DNA of 64,000 nucleotides from CAVUBL01 sp963739795 (GTDB lineage: Bacteria; Acidobacteriota; Thermoanaerobaculia; Multivoradales; DATKCC01): the NCBI GenBank assembly GCA_963739795.1, contig CAVUBL010000021.1, positions 1 through 64,000 on the forward strand, in the 5' to 3' direction. Positions 7,384 through 15,548 of the stretch are shown here, one piece after another. The position numbers and the translations under genes were made by a program. The notes below the pieces were generated by a model. It made no database searches. It had not been told where the DNA came from and saw nothing but the letters and a program-made list of their open reading frames with translations. Within the stretch, counting starts at the first letter, position 1; the number at the start of each line of letters is the position of its first letter.

Positions 7384-9582
7384 CTAGTTGCACAGGCGTT
7401 CGATGTACGCCAGGTCCGGGCTCGTCGTCCGGCTGAGCACCAGGCAGGCGCGGTGGACGCCGGTGCCGGAGCGCGCGGCCGAGTAGACGGTGCGGTTGAG
7501 GCCGAAGTACCAGAGGTTGGCGTCGTAGCCGTACGGGTCCTCGGAGTCGGTCTCGGCGTAGGGTGCGATCTCGAAGCCGTGGAAAGAGTCCAGGCTGATC
7601 CGGGACGAGTCGCTCAGGTTGCCGTCGTCGTCGAAGCGGATCTTGTCTTCCTGGATCGTCCAGTGCACCCGGTAGCAGCCGCTCGCCGGCAACACGCCGT
7701 CCTCCAGGGTGCCCGGCTCGGTGGTCCCCCGGTCGTCCGTTCCGAAGGTGTAGATGCCGGTGCCGTTGATCTGGACCTCGGCGTTGTGGTTGGTGGTGCC
7801 GGCGTCGCCGCCCCACCCGTCACAGGTCGGCGAGTCGGCGATGTGCAGGGTGTAGCCGGTCGGGCTGCACACGTCGACCACGGCGTCAAGGCGCTGGTAG
7901 CCGCCGGCCAGGTTGATCCGGCCCGTGCGGTAGATCCCCGAATTCGAGGTCAGCGAGATGGCCCCGGTGCAGGTGTTGGTGCCGGCGTCGACGTCGACCA
8001 CGCAGCGGTAGGTGTCGGTCGCCGGGTCGGACCACACGTCGGCGTCACCGCGGCGGTCGTCGGCCCACTGGGCCAGCTCCTCGTTGGTGGTCGCCACCAT
8101 CGTCTGGTCGTAGTCGCCGTGGTAGCAACCGGCGAGATAGGGGTCCAGGACGATCGACGTCGACACGTCGCTCACCCGCACGCTCGGCTGCCAGGTGAGG
8201 CCGCCGTCGGTCGAGATGCGCTTGTAGGTGTCCTGGAGGAGGTTGTTCGCGTCCAGGCGCCGGTCGTACCAGGTCGCCATCACGGTCGAGCCCTCGACCT
8301 TGAGGGTGGGGAAGTACTGGTCGCGCAGCGTCGTGTCGTCGTTGAGGCGGACCTCGGCCCCCCAGCTCGAGCCGTTGTTGGTCGAGCGCCGGTAGTAGAC
8401 GTTGACCACGTCGCCCGTGTTGTACCCATCCGGGTCGTAGGAGTAGACGACGTGGAGGGTCCCGGCATCGTCGACGGCGATCTGGGGCGAGGCCAGGTAG
8501 CGGATGTGCCCGTTGAGCGCCGGTCGGCCGCAGTAGGAGGTGGCGCTCGCCTGGCGCGGGCTGACCGCGCCCGCGAGCGGCGCGGTGACCGCTCCGTAGG
8601 AAGCGCCGCCGTTGGTCGACCGGCTCACCCGGACGGTGATCGGGCCGTTGATGAAGTTGGCGTATTCGAGCCAGGCCACGAACACGTTGCCGTTGGGCGC
8701 CACCGCCGGCCAGGCACCTTGCACGGTGCCTCCGGTGCTCACCGTGGTGGGTGTCCACCAGGTCACGCCGCCGTCGGTCGAGCGCGTGGCCCGGATCGGA
8801 TAGCCCGACACCCCGAAGTCGGTCCAGACCAGGTAGAGGTTCCCGTAGTAGGGGCTCGACGGATTGTCGTCCACCGCCAGCAGCTCCTTGTCGTCGCCGC
8901 TGGTCGAGGGCGTGCTCAGGAACGAGAAGCTCTGGCAGTCGTCGCTGGAGACCCAGACGGCGAGGCTTCCACCGCTGGCGAGGGTCGCGAGGTAGAAGCG
9001 GCCGTCGGCGCGGCGCCAGACGACGCTCGGGTCGCCCATGGAGATCCCCCCGACCGCGCCGCCGTCCTGCCAGGTGGCGCCGTTGTCGGTGGAGCGGGCG
9101 AAGCCCGTGAAGCCGCCGCCGCCGGTCGAGCCGTAGTACTCCCACGAGTCGTTGAAACCCGAGCACAGGGTCCCGGTCACTGGATTCTGGGCGATCGACG
9201 TCTCGCTCTGGGTGGCCGAGGCGCCGGTCTCACCGGTCGAATTGTTGACCTGGACGTCGGAAGCGGTCGTGGCGCGGCCCTCGATTCTCGGGAGCGGCTC
9301 CGGCTCGGGCTCCGGTTGGATGCCGGCGAGCTCGTTCTGGCGACCGCAGGACCAGAGCAGGTTGAACAGCAACCCGTCCATCAGGCCGCGGGCGGTCGAA
9401 TTGTCGAGCAGGGCACAGATCTGGGCCGGCGCGGACCGGAGCACCGTGTTCGGTGACAGGGGGGGCGTCGGAGGCGGGTCCACCGGCAGCTTGAGGGCGC
9501 CGGCCGCCGGCAGGGCCAGGACCACGAGCGCCGCCAGTGCCGCCAGGGTGGTGCGGTGCGCGATCGAAGGTGTACGACTCAT
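7384..9582 (-). CDS. Secreted sialidase-like (BNR/Asp-box) beta-propeller protein
   Basis: A 732-residue precursor with a signal peptide (TTLAALAALVVLALPAAG). The central part carries Asp-box motifs SxDxGxTW or close variants: STDNGATW, STDGGVTW, STNGGASY, STNNGSSW and STDGGLTW. These mark the blades of a six-bladed propeller as in sialidases and other BNR proteins. I cannot see a full sialidase active-site set, so enzymatic sialidase activity is not claimed. The last 200 residues form a separate domain that recurs as the next gene. The ATG at 9582 follows AAGGAGG. The two genes probably form an operon, with the second start 36-150 bases downstream. Confidence 0.82.
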   Translation of the reverse strand: MSRTPSIAHRTTLAALAALVVLALPAAGALKLPVDPPPTPPLSPNTVLRSAPAQICALLDNSTARGLMDGLLFNLLWSCGRQNELAGIQPEPEPEPLPRIEGRATTASDVQVNNSTGETGASATQSETSIAQNPVTGTLCSGFNDSWEYYGSTGGGGFTGFARSTDNGATWQDGGAVGGISMGDPSVVWRRADGRFYLATLASGGSLAVWVSSDDCQSFSFLSTPSTSGDDKELLAVDDNPSSPYYGNLYLVWTDFGVSGYPIRATRSTDGGVTWWTPTTVSTGGTVQGAWPAVAPNGNVFVAWLEYANFINGPITVRVSRSTNGGASYGAVTAPLAGAVSPRQASATSYCGRPALNGHIRYLASPQIAVDDAGTLHVVYSYDPDGYNTGDVVNVYYRRSTNNGSSWGAEVRLNDDTTLRDQYFPTLKVEGSTVMATWYDRRLDANNLLQDTYKRISTDGGLTWQPSVRVSDVSTSIVLDPYLAGCYHGDYDQTMVATTNEELAQWADDRRGDADVWSDPATDTYRCVVDVDAGTNTCTGAISLTSNSGIYRTGRINLAGGYQRLDAVVDVCSPTGYTLHIADSPTCDGWGGDAGTTNHNAEVQINGTGIYTFGTDDRGTTEPGTLEDGVLPASGCYRVHWTIQEDKIRFDDDGNLSDSSRISLDSFHGFEIAPYAETDSEDPYGYDANLWYFGLNRTVYSAARSGTGVHRACLVLSRTTSPDLAYIERLCN

Positions 9583-9787
9583 CAAAGACCTCCTTTCGGA
9601 TCGGGCGTCGTCTTGAATCAGTGTGCCGCGAATACGCAATCTCGGAGTATCTGCACTTCAGGAAATAACGCCATACTCAATCGGGTAGGGGAGGTCTCCT
9701 ACCCCGGCGAGGGGGGAGCCTCCGGATCGCCTGGCCGGGTTCCGCGGCGCTCCCCGGGCGGGCCTCCCTGAGGTACCCTCGGCGCAG

Positions 9788-10546
9788 ATGAGCGAGCCAT
9801 GGGTTCCGGACGCCTCGGTCTTCGTCCCCCTCGGCGGGCCGCTGGTTCCGGCCCGGTTCGAGGCGCGCCCGAATCGGTTCGTGGTCCACGCCCGGCTACG
9901 AGAGGGCGGCGAGCCGGTGGTGGCCCACCTCGCCGATCCCGGGCGCCTCCGCGAGCTCCTGGTGCCCGGCCGCCGCCTTTGGCTGCGCCCCGCTGCCGAG
10001 GAGTCGCACAAGGCCCGCAAGACCCGTTGGAGCGCGGTCCTGGTCGAGGCGCCCGGAGACCTCCTCGTCTCCGTCGACACCAACATTCCCAACCGGCTGA
10101 TCGGGGAGGCCCTCCGCCGCGGGGCGCTCCCCGAGCTGGGCCCGTACCGCCTCGAGCGCGCCGAGCACCGGCTTGGCCGCTCGCGGATCGACTTCCTCCT
10201 CGGCCCCACCGGCACCGGAGCGGGTCCGCCACTGCTGCTCGAGGTCAAGAGCGTGACCCTGGTCGAGGAGGGCGTGGCGCTCTTCCCGGACGCCGTCACC
10301 GCCCGCGGCGCGCGCCACGTGCGGGAGCTCGCCTCCCACGTGCGGAGTGGCGCCTACCGGGCGGCAGTCCTGTTCGTGGTCCAGCGGCCGGACGTGGGGA
10401 AGGTGGTCGCGGCGCGGGCGATCGACCCGAACTTCGCCGACGCCCTGGAGGAGGCGCGCGCAGCCGGCGTCCAGGTCCTCGCCCGGCGCTGCCGAGTGAG
10501 CCTCGATCGGATCGCCCTGGACGCGCCGATGCTCGTCGAGGGCTGA
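9788..10546 (+). CDS. sfsA: DNA/RNA nuclease SfsA family protein
   Basis: The 252-residue protein has the SfsA layout: an N-terminal OB-like part (RFEARPNRFVVHARL, HLADPGRLRELLVPG), the central SVDTNIPNRLIGEALRRGAL, RSRIDFLLG and the nuclease-like LLEVKSVTLVEEGVALFPDA, followed by ARHVRELA and AAVLFVVQRPDV. SfsA was first described as affecting sugar fermentation in E. coli and is a PD-(D/E)XK-type nuclease fold; D in RIDFLL and E/K in LEVKSVT are the expected catalytic positions. It is convergent with the hemolysin III gene. Confidence 0.93.
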   Translation: MSEPWVPDASVFVPLGGPLVPARFEARPNRFVVHARLREGGEPVVAHLADPGRLRELLVPGRRLWLRPAAEESHKARKTRWSAVLVEAPGDLLVSVDTNIPNRLIGEALRRGALPELGPYRLERAEHRLGRSRIDFLLGPTGTGAGPPLLLEVKSVTLVEEGVALFPDAVTARGARHVRELASHVRSGAYRAAVLFVVQRPDVGKVVAARAIDPNFADALEEARAAGVQVLARRCRVSLDRIALDAPMLVEG

Positions 10547-10556
10547 GGATCAGCCC
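10540..10556. terminator. Hairpin at the sfsA stop (possible bidirectional terminator)
   Basis: GGGCTGA-GGA-TCAGCCC is a perfect 7-bp stem with a 3-base loop that overlaps the sfsA stop codon and faces the end of the convergent gene 10563-11231. There is no T run, so a terminator role is tentative. Confidence 0.35.
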
Positions 10557-10562
10557 ACCGGC

Positions 10563-11231
10563 TCAGCCCGAGGCCCGGGGCACGACGTAGAAGAGCACCG
10601 TGAAGTAGTGGCAGAGGCTCCCGGCCAGGACGAAGAGGTGCCAGACCATGTGGTGATAGGGAAGATCCCTCCACAGGTAGAAGGCGACGCCCAGGGTGTA
10701 GGCGGCGCCGCCCAGGCAGAGGAGCGCGAACCCCCCGGGCTCGAGTGCCCGGTACAGGGGTCGAATCACGAGGACCGCGCTCCACCCCATTCCCAGGTAG
10801 AGCCCGAGCGCGATCCATCGCCCCCGGGCGGGGAAGACCGCCTGGGCCACGATCCCTCCCACCGCCAGGACCCAGAGGACGACCAGCAGGCTCCAGCCCA
10901 CCACGCTGCGCAGCGTCACGAGGGCGAAGGGCGTGTAGGTGCCGGCGATCAGCAGGTAGATCGCCGAGTGGTCGAGGATGCGCAGGACCCGCTTGGCCCG
11001 CCGCAGCGGAATCGCATGGTAGACGGTCGAGGCGGTGTAGAGGAGGACCAGGCAGGCACCGAAGACGGCGCAGCCCACCACGTGGCGGGCGCCGCCGCGC
11101 AGCGCCGCGAACGCCACCAGCACCGCCAGCCCGGCGATGCTCAGGACGATCCCCACCCCGTGGGTCACGCTGTGGGCGATCTCCTCGCTCAGTGAGTACT
11201 GACGGTGCTGCTCTCGGGCCGGCCAATTCAT
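10563..11231 (-). CDS. Hemolysin III / YqfA-type (PAQR-like) membrane protein
   Basis: A polytopic protein of about 222 residues with seven probable membrane helices. Family marks include YSLSEEIAHSVTHGVGIVLS at the N-terminus, YTASTVYHAI, RRILDHSAIYLLIAGTYTPF (written here RVLRILDHSAIYLLIAGTYTPF in two parts), GGAAYTLGVAFY and YHHMVWHLFVLAGSLCHYF. The conserved Ser/His/Asp residues match the CREST/PAQR-type metal-dependent hydrolase pattern. Cellular role is uncertain despite the historical hemolysin name. The ATG of MNWPAREQ was chosen over a TTG 15 codons upstream. No clear ribosome-binding site is visible for either. Confidence 0.85.
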   Translation of the reverse strand: MNWPAREQHRQYSLSEEIAHSVTHGVGIVLSIAGLAVLVAFAALRGGARHVVGCAVFGACLVLLYTASTVYHAIPLRRAKRVLRILDHSAIYLLIAGTYTPFALVTLRSVVGWSLLVVLWVLAVGGIVAQAVFPARGRWIALGLYLGMGWSAVLVIRPLYRALEPGGFALLCLGGAAYTLGVAFYLWRDLPYHHMVWHLFVLAGSLCHYFTVLFYVVPRASG

Positions 11232-11307
11232 TGCCGCAATGCGGCAGATTATGGCCCAGGGGGCCGCGGCGGTCAAACCGGCCGAAGAGCCCGGAGGGCT
11301 CCCGCGG

Positions 11308-12276
11308 CTACCGCCGGTCTCGCAGCTCCGGCCGGAACCGAACCTCCCGGAACCGGAAGTGCAGCGCGGCGAAGGCCACCGCCAGGACCACGAACAGGAA
11401 GACGCTCGACTCCGGCCCGGTCGGCCCTCCGGTCAGCCAGCGTGGACCGTAGAAGAGCGAGTCGAGGAGATGGCCGGTGAGCGGCTGGCCCTCGTTGCCG
11501 GTGTTGGGGCTGCCGTAGACGAAGAAGCTGCCGAAGTTGAAGGCGAAGTGGATGCCGATGGCGAACCAGACGTCGCCGGTCCGGCGCAGGCTGAAGTAGA
11601 GGAAGAGGGCGATGAGGGCGGTGCCCGCGGCGTCCATCCAGCTCTCCTGCGGCTTGGTGAAGTAGTGGAGGGCGCCGAAGACGGCCGAGAGCCAGAGCGC
11701 GCCGCTCCAGAAACCCATCCCCCGAGCCAGGGCAAAGCTCGGGTAGGTGCGGAAGAAGATCTCCTCGTAGAGACCCACGAGGAGGAACGGCACCAGCCAG
11801 GCAATGCTCCAGCGGACGATCTCGCCGCCGTGAATCGCGAGGCCGAGGACGGTGTAGCCATCCGCCAGGGCGATCAGGCCGATCACCGCCGAGATCATCG
11901 CGAAGCCCCAGAGCGAGCCCTCCCAGAAGTGCCGACCGAAGGCGCGCCGCAGGGGAAGCCCGTACTCGTCCCAGGTGCGGTGCTCGAGGCGGGCCACCAC
12001 CGCCAGCGCCGCGAGTGCCGCCAGCAGGGAGATCGCCTCGGCGGCGGTCAGGGGGAGGGGCGCCCAGCCGGGGACCTCGGCCGCCTCCGGCCAGAGCCAA
12101 AGGGTCCCCCGTACCAGCGGGTAGGAAAGGGCGGCGAAGAGCGCCGTGAAGCCGGCGAGCCGCCAGCCGGCGCGCAGGCCCCCGGGCCCGCGCCAGATCG
12201 AGGTCCACAGGCCGGGCGGCTTGGGGCGCCGCTCTGCTTTCTCGCCGGTCTCGCGCGGCTTACCGTGCTCTGTCAT
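11308..12276 (-). CDS. CPBP (CAAX/Abi) family intramembrane metalloprotease
   Basis: A 322-residue multi-pass membrane protein with the CPBP motifs: EEIFFRTYPSF (the EExxxR motif), a second conserved His in FGALHYFTKPQES, and HFAFNFGSFF (HxxxN). These residues form the putative active site of CPBP glutamic/metallo intramembrane proteases. Natural substrates of bacterial members are mostly unknown. The ATG of MTEHGKPRE follows GGGAGA. The N-terminal 30 residues are charged and cytoplasmic. It runs divergently from the following IPTL-type protein gene. Confidence 0.85.
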   Translation of the reverse strand: MTEHGKPRETGEKAERRPKPPGLWTSIWRGPGGLRAGWRLAGFTALFAALSYPLVRGTLWLWPEAAEVPGWAPLPLTAAEAISLLAALAALAVVARLEHRTWDEYGLPLRRAFGRHFWEGSLWGFAMISAVIGLIALADGYTVLGLAIHGGEIVRWSIAWLVPFLLVGLYEEIFFRTYPSFALARGMGFWSGALWLSAVFGALHYFTKPQESWMDAAGTALIALFLYFSLRRTGDVWFAIGIHFAFNFGSFFVYGSPNTGNEGQPLTGHLLDSLFYGPRWLTGGPTGPESSVFLFVVLAVAFAALHFRFREVRFRPELRDRR

Positions 12277-12436
12277 GGTCGGATCTCCCTCACCCGCTTT
12301 TTCGGTCCTCACCGAACCTCCTGCAAGCTCGAGGTCGCCAGGATACTCCGGCCCCTACGTCCATCCGGCGGAGTGGTTTCAGGGCCATCGGTTACAATAG
12401 AGGCACTCTCGGAACTTGACCTCGAGGAGGTTGCTC

Positions 12437-13066
12437 ATGAAGCGCTCGCTTACCTCTCTTCTCATCGTCGCTCTCGGCGTGGCGGCCGCTCCGGCCGTCG
12501 TCGCGCAGAGCCCAACCCCAGACATCGGCGGCACCTGGCAGATCACCGCCACCGTGTACCTGCCCGACGCCATGGATCCCTGCGTCTACCAAGGGAACGT
12601 GCCCCTGGCCCAGGACGGCAGCACCTGGTACGGCCCGGCCGACCTTCTGCTCCTCTCGGGGCCTGGGGGCTGCCCCGGTGAGCTGGCGGGCGACCTCACC
12701 GGGATGCTCTCTGCCTCGGAGGTGGTCGGGGTCACCAACATCGCGGGTACGATCAACGGCGCGGACCCCACCGGCGGTGCTACGTTCATCGGCTCGATCG
12801 CGAACGGCGCGCTCCCCACGATGGCCAGGACGCCGGGACCGCCGGCCGCCGAGCGCTCGACGCTCGCCACCAAGGAGTTCCAGGGAACGGGTGCCGTCGC
12901 CGTGAACCAAGGAGGCTTCAACGGTGCCTCGGGCACCTGGAGCGCCTTCCGACTGCAGTTCGCCCTCGACATCCCCGGGCTCACGCCGGTCGGCCTGACC
13001 TTGCTGGTTCTCCTGCTCCTCGGCGCGGGCGCCTTCGTGCTTCGCGGCCAGCACGGGGCGGCGTAG
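12437..13066 (+). CDS. Secreted protein with IPTL-CTERM-like C-terminal anchor
   Basis: A 209-residue protein with an N-terminal signal peptide (SLLIVALGVAAAPAVVAQ) and a C-terminal tripartite tail: DIPGLTPVGL, the hydrophobic TLLVLLLLGAGAFVL, then basic RGQHGAA. This resembles IPTL-CTERM/PEP-CTERM type sorting signals handled by exosortase-like enzymes. The body starts DIGGTWQITATVYLPD and has no domain I recognise. The ATG follows GAGGAGG. The stop is 8 bases from the stop of the convergent MMPL gene, with a shared small hairpin. Confidence 0.75.
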   Translation: MKRSLTSLLIVALGVAAAPAVVAQSPTPDIGGTWQITATVYLPDAMDPCVYQGNVPLAQDGSTWYGPADLLLLSGPGGCPGELAGDLTGMLSASEVVGVTNIAGTINGADPTGGATFIGSIANGALPTMARTPGPPAAERSTLATKEFQGTGAVAVNQGGFNGASGTWSAFRLQFALDIPGLTPVGLTLLVLLLLGAGAFVLRGQHGAA

Positions 13067-13078
13067 CCTCCCGGCTAC
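13063..13078. terminator. Small shared hairpin between convergent genes
   Basis: GTAGCC-TCCC-GGCTAC is a perfect 6-bp stem with a 4-base loop that overlaps both stop codons. It may act as a bidirectional terminator, but the stem is short and lacks T runs. Confidence 0.3.
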
Positions 13079-15432
13079 CGTCGCGGCGCGAGGCGCCGAA
13101 GCTCCCGCTCGGGAACCGTCGCCAGGAGCGCCGGTACGAGGAAGAGGTCCGCCACCAGGGCGCCGGCCACGGCGAGGGCCGCGAGCGCACCGAAGCGGGC
13201 CACCGGCAGAAGCTCCGAGCTCGCTGCGACCGCGAAGCCCAGGCATAGGAGTACCGACGAGGTGACGTGGCCGCCGGCCACCTCGCCCAGGCATTCGCTC
13301 ACCAGCTCTCCACGCGCCTTGCCGGGCGCTGCCGCGCCCTCCCGGACGACCTGCAGCCGGAGGTGCCCCAGGGTGTGGAGGGTGTCGTCCACCGCCAGCC
13401 CCAGGGCCACCGCGGCGACCATCACGGTCGTGCTGTCCACCGGCACGCCGAGCCAGCCCATGGCCCCCAGGACCAGGAGCACCGGCCAGAGGTTGGGCAC
13501 CAGGGCCCGGATCGCGAGCGAGAGGCTCCGCAGGAGGAGCGCCAGCAGGGCGGCGATCACCAGGAAGGTTGCCGACAGCGAGACCACGATGGTCCGGAGC
13601 AGGGTGCGCTGGTAGGCGACGATCAGCGGGTACTCGCCGGTGACCCAGGCGCGGGCCGCGGGGATGGCGCGGCGGGCGGCGGCCACGGCGCGGCGGTAGA
13701 CGGGCTCGAGCTCGGTGTAGCCGCGCATGGGGGTGAAGAGGAGCAGGCGCGTGCGGTGGGCGTCTCCGGTGAGCACGAAGCGGAGGAGCAGTGAGTGCTC
13801 GGGCACCTGCGCCATGCGGGCATGGGCGAGGGCGAGGGGATCGGTGCCGGGAGGCGGCGCCGGCCCGAGGCGCGCCTGGTCCGCCACCAGGTCGCCGGCG
13901 GAAACCACTCCCGCGACCAGGGGCTCCCGGCGGATCTCGGCGGCCAGGGAGGCGAGGCGCCGCAGGGCCTGTGGCCGGTCGAGCTCGGGGCTCTCGTCGC
14001 CGGCGTCGATCACCAGGCTCGCCGAGACCGGCCCGAGGCCGGCGCGCTCCAGCCGGTGCATCCGGCGCACGACGGGGTGGTCGGGCGGGAAGTAGCCCAG
14101 AATGTTGGTGTCCACGCTCATCCGGGGGAGGCCCGCGGCGGCGAGGAGGGCTACGGCTCCGAAGAGCGCGTAGACGAGCCCCGACCGGGCCACCGCCGAG
14201 CCCGCCCAGGAGCGGCCACGGCGGCCCATCCAGGCTTCGAGGCCGGTGGGTGCGGGGCGGGGAGCCGCCGAGCGAGGGCGGGCGGGCCGGGAGCCGGTGA
14301 AGGCGGCGAGGAGCGCCGGGAAGAGGGACAGGGCGGCCAGGGTCATGAAGGCGATCCCGAACGCCGTCCAGAGCCCGAGGGCGCGCACCGGGGGCACCGG
14401 GCTCACGCCGAGAGAGGCGAACCCTACGCAGGTCGTCATGCCGGTCCAGAGAACCGGCCAGGCCTTGATCCGGTAGGTCCGGGCGGCGGCCGAGGAGGGC
14501 GCGTCGCCGGCGGCGAGGAGGCGCCGGTGGTAGGCGAGCACGTGCACCGCGGTCGCGAGGGCGATCACGAACACCATCGGCACGAGGAGAACCCCGACGA
14601 AGTCCAGGCGGGCGCCGGAGTAGCCCATGGATCCCAGGGTGACCGCGAGGGAGACGGCCACCAGGAGGAGAGGCAAGGCGACGCCGGAGACGCTCCGGAA
14701 GATCGCCGCCAGGAGCAGCGCCGCGACCAGCAGGAGGGCCGGGACCAGGCGCCAGAGCAGGACCTGCTCGGCGTGGTCGAGAGCGCGGCCCACGACCGGC
14801 AGGCCGGCCAGAAAGCCGTGCACCCCGGGCGGCGGGCCGGCGGAGATCGCCTCCGCCGGGCTCCGGTCGTCGCCCGCCGGCGCTGCGGCGCCCCGGGAGG
14901 CCGGCCCGGGAGCGAGCATCGCGTCGAGGGCCTCCAGGGTCTGCTCCTGCCGCTCGGGCGAGAGCTTGAAGAGTCCGGCGATCACCGTGACGAGCTCGCC
15001 CTCGCGCCCCATCCAGCCGGTGTTCCGGTCGACGGGGTCCGAGAGCAGGAGGCGGCGGAAGGCCTGCGGATCGGCCGGAGGCCACTCCGGCTGCTGCGAG
15101 CGGTGGTAGCGCACCGGCCCGGCGGCGCCGTAGACCCCACCGGGTCCGCCGCCGGTGACCGCTGCCGACGATTCGAGGGCGCCGAGCCAGGCGAGCCCCC
15201 GGCGGGTCCAGAGTCCGTCGCCCTCGACCACCAGGCGCACGCCGCGGTCCCGGCCGAAGTCCCGCTCGAGCTGGGCGAAGCGCGTGAGCTCGACATGGTC
15301 CTCGACGAAGAAGCCGTCGGGTGAGTTGTCGGTTCTGAGGCGGAGCCAGCCCGGAATCGTCGCGGCGACGAGGACCCCGAAGACGGCGATCACCAGCCAG
15401 CGTCGCCGGACGATCGGCTCGAAGGAGATCAA
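13075..15432 (-). CDS. MMPL/RND-superfamily exporter
   Basis: A 785-residue integral membrane protein with the duplicated RND plan: one N-terminal helix (WLVIAVFGVLVAATIPGW), a large periplasmic loop, a helix bundle (LLLVAALLLAAIFRSVSG, GVLLVPMVFVIALATAVH), a second loop and a second bundle (FLVIAALLALLLRSL, VMVAAVALGLAVDDTLHTL). The intramembrane acidic residues in GLAVDDT fit proton-driven MMPL transporters, which export lipids or other hydrophobic compounds. The substrate is unknown. The best start is TTG at 15432 (MISFEPIVRRRW), with GGGGGAGA upstream. That site lies inside a family C repeat, so the native 5-prime end may have been altered. Confidence 0.82.
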   Translation of the reverse strand: MISFEPIVRRRWLVIAVFGVLVAATIPGWLRLRTDNSPDGFFVEDHVELTRFAQLERDFGRDRGVRLVVEGDGLWTRRGLAWLGALESSAAVTGGGPGGVYGAAGPVRYHRSQQPEWPPADPQAFRRLLLSDPVDRNTGWMGREGELVTVIAGLFKLSPERQEQTLEALDAMLAPGPASRGAAAPAGDDRSPAEAISAGPPPGVHGFLAGLPVVGRALDHAEQVLLWRLVPALLLVAALLLAAIFRSVSGVALPLLLVAVSLAVTLGSMGYSGARLDFVGVLLVPMVFVIALATAVHVLAYHRRLLAAGDAPSSAAARTYRIKAWPVLWTGMTTCVGFASLGVSPVPPVRALGLWTAFGIAFMTLAALSLFPALLAAFTGSRPARPRSAAPRPAPTGLEAWMGRRGRSWAGSAVARSGLVYALFGAVALLAAAGLPRMSVDTNILGYFPPDHPVVRRMHRLERAGLGPVSASLVIDAGDESPELDRPQALRRLASLAAEIRREPLVAGVVSAGDLVADQARLGPAPPPGTDPLALAHARMAQVPEHSLLLRFVLTGDAHRTRLLLFTPMRGYTELEPVYRRAVAAARRAIPAARAWVTGEYPLIVAYQRTLLRTIVVSLSATFLVIAALLALLLRSLSLAIRALVPNLWPVLLVLGAMGWLGVPVDSTTVMVAAVALGLAVDDTLHTLGHLRLQVVREGAAAPGKARGELVSECLGEVAGGHVTSSVLLCLGFAVAASSELLPVARFGALAALAVAGALVADLFLVPALLATVPERELRRLAPRR

Positions 15433-15540
15433 ATCAGGTCTCCCCCGCAACCCCTCGATCCCCTTCCCACCCTCGCGGGGGGGAGGGGGACGCCCCCTCC
15501 CGTAGGTAGAGCTCGTTGGAGGGCGGGTGGCACCTGTCGC
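15433..15540 (-). repeat. Family C repeat with REP-like core
   Basis: On the minus strand this stretch reads GAGGGGGCGTCCCCCTCCCC and on to GGGGATCGAGGGGTTGCG. It matches the segment between the two REP copies inside mnmA. A REP-like GGGTGGCACCTG lies at 15525-15536. The repeat fills the gap between thiI and the MMPL gene and supplies the purine-rich sequence upstream of the latter's start. Confidence 0.6.
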
Positions 15541-15548
15541 GCAGATTC

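Noticed and set aside
7453..9456. Open frame antisense to the sialidase-like gene
   Set aside because: Valine/Gly/Arg-rich with no motif; the other strand has a signal peptide and Asp-box repeats.
10620..10640. REP-like AGGTGCCAGACC within the hemolysin III-type gene
   Set aside because: It encodes conserved membrane-helix residues (MVWHLFVLAG), so the match is coincidental.
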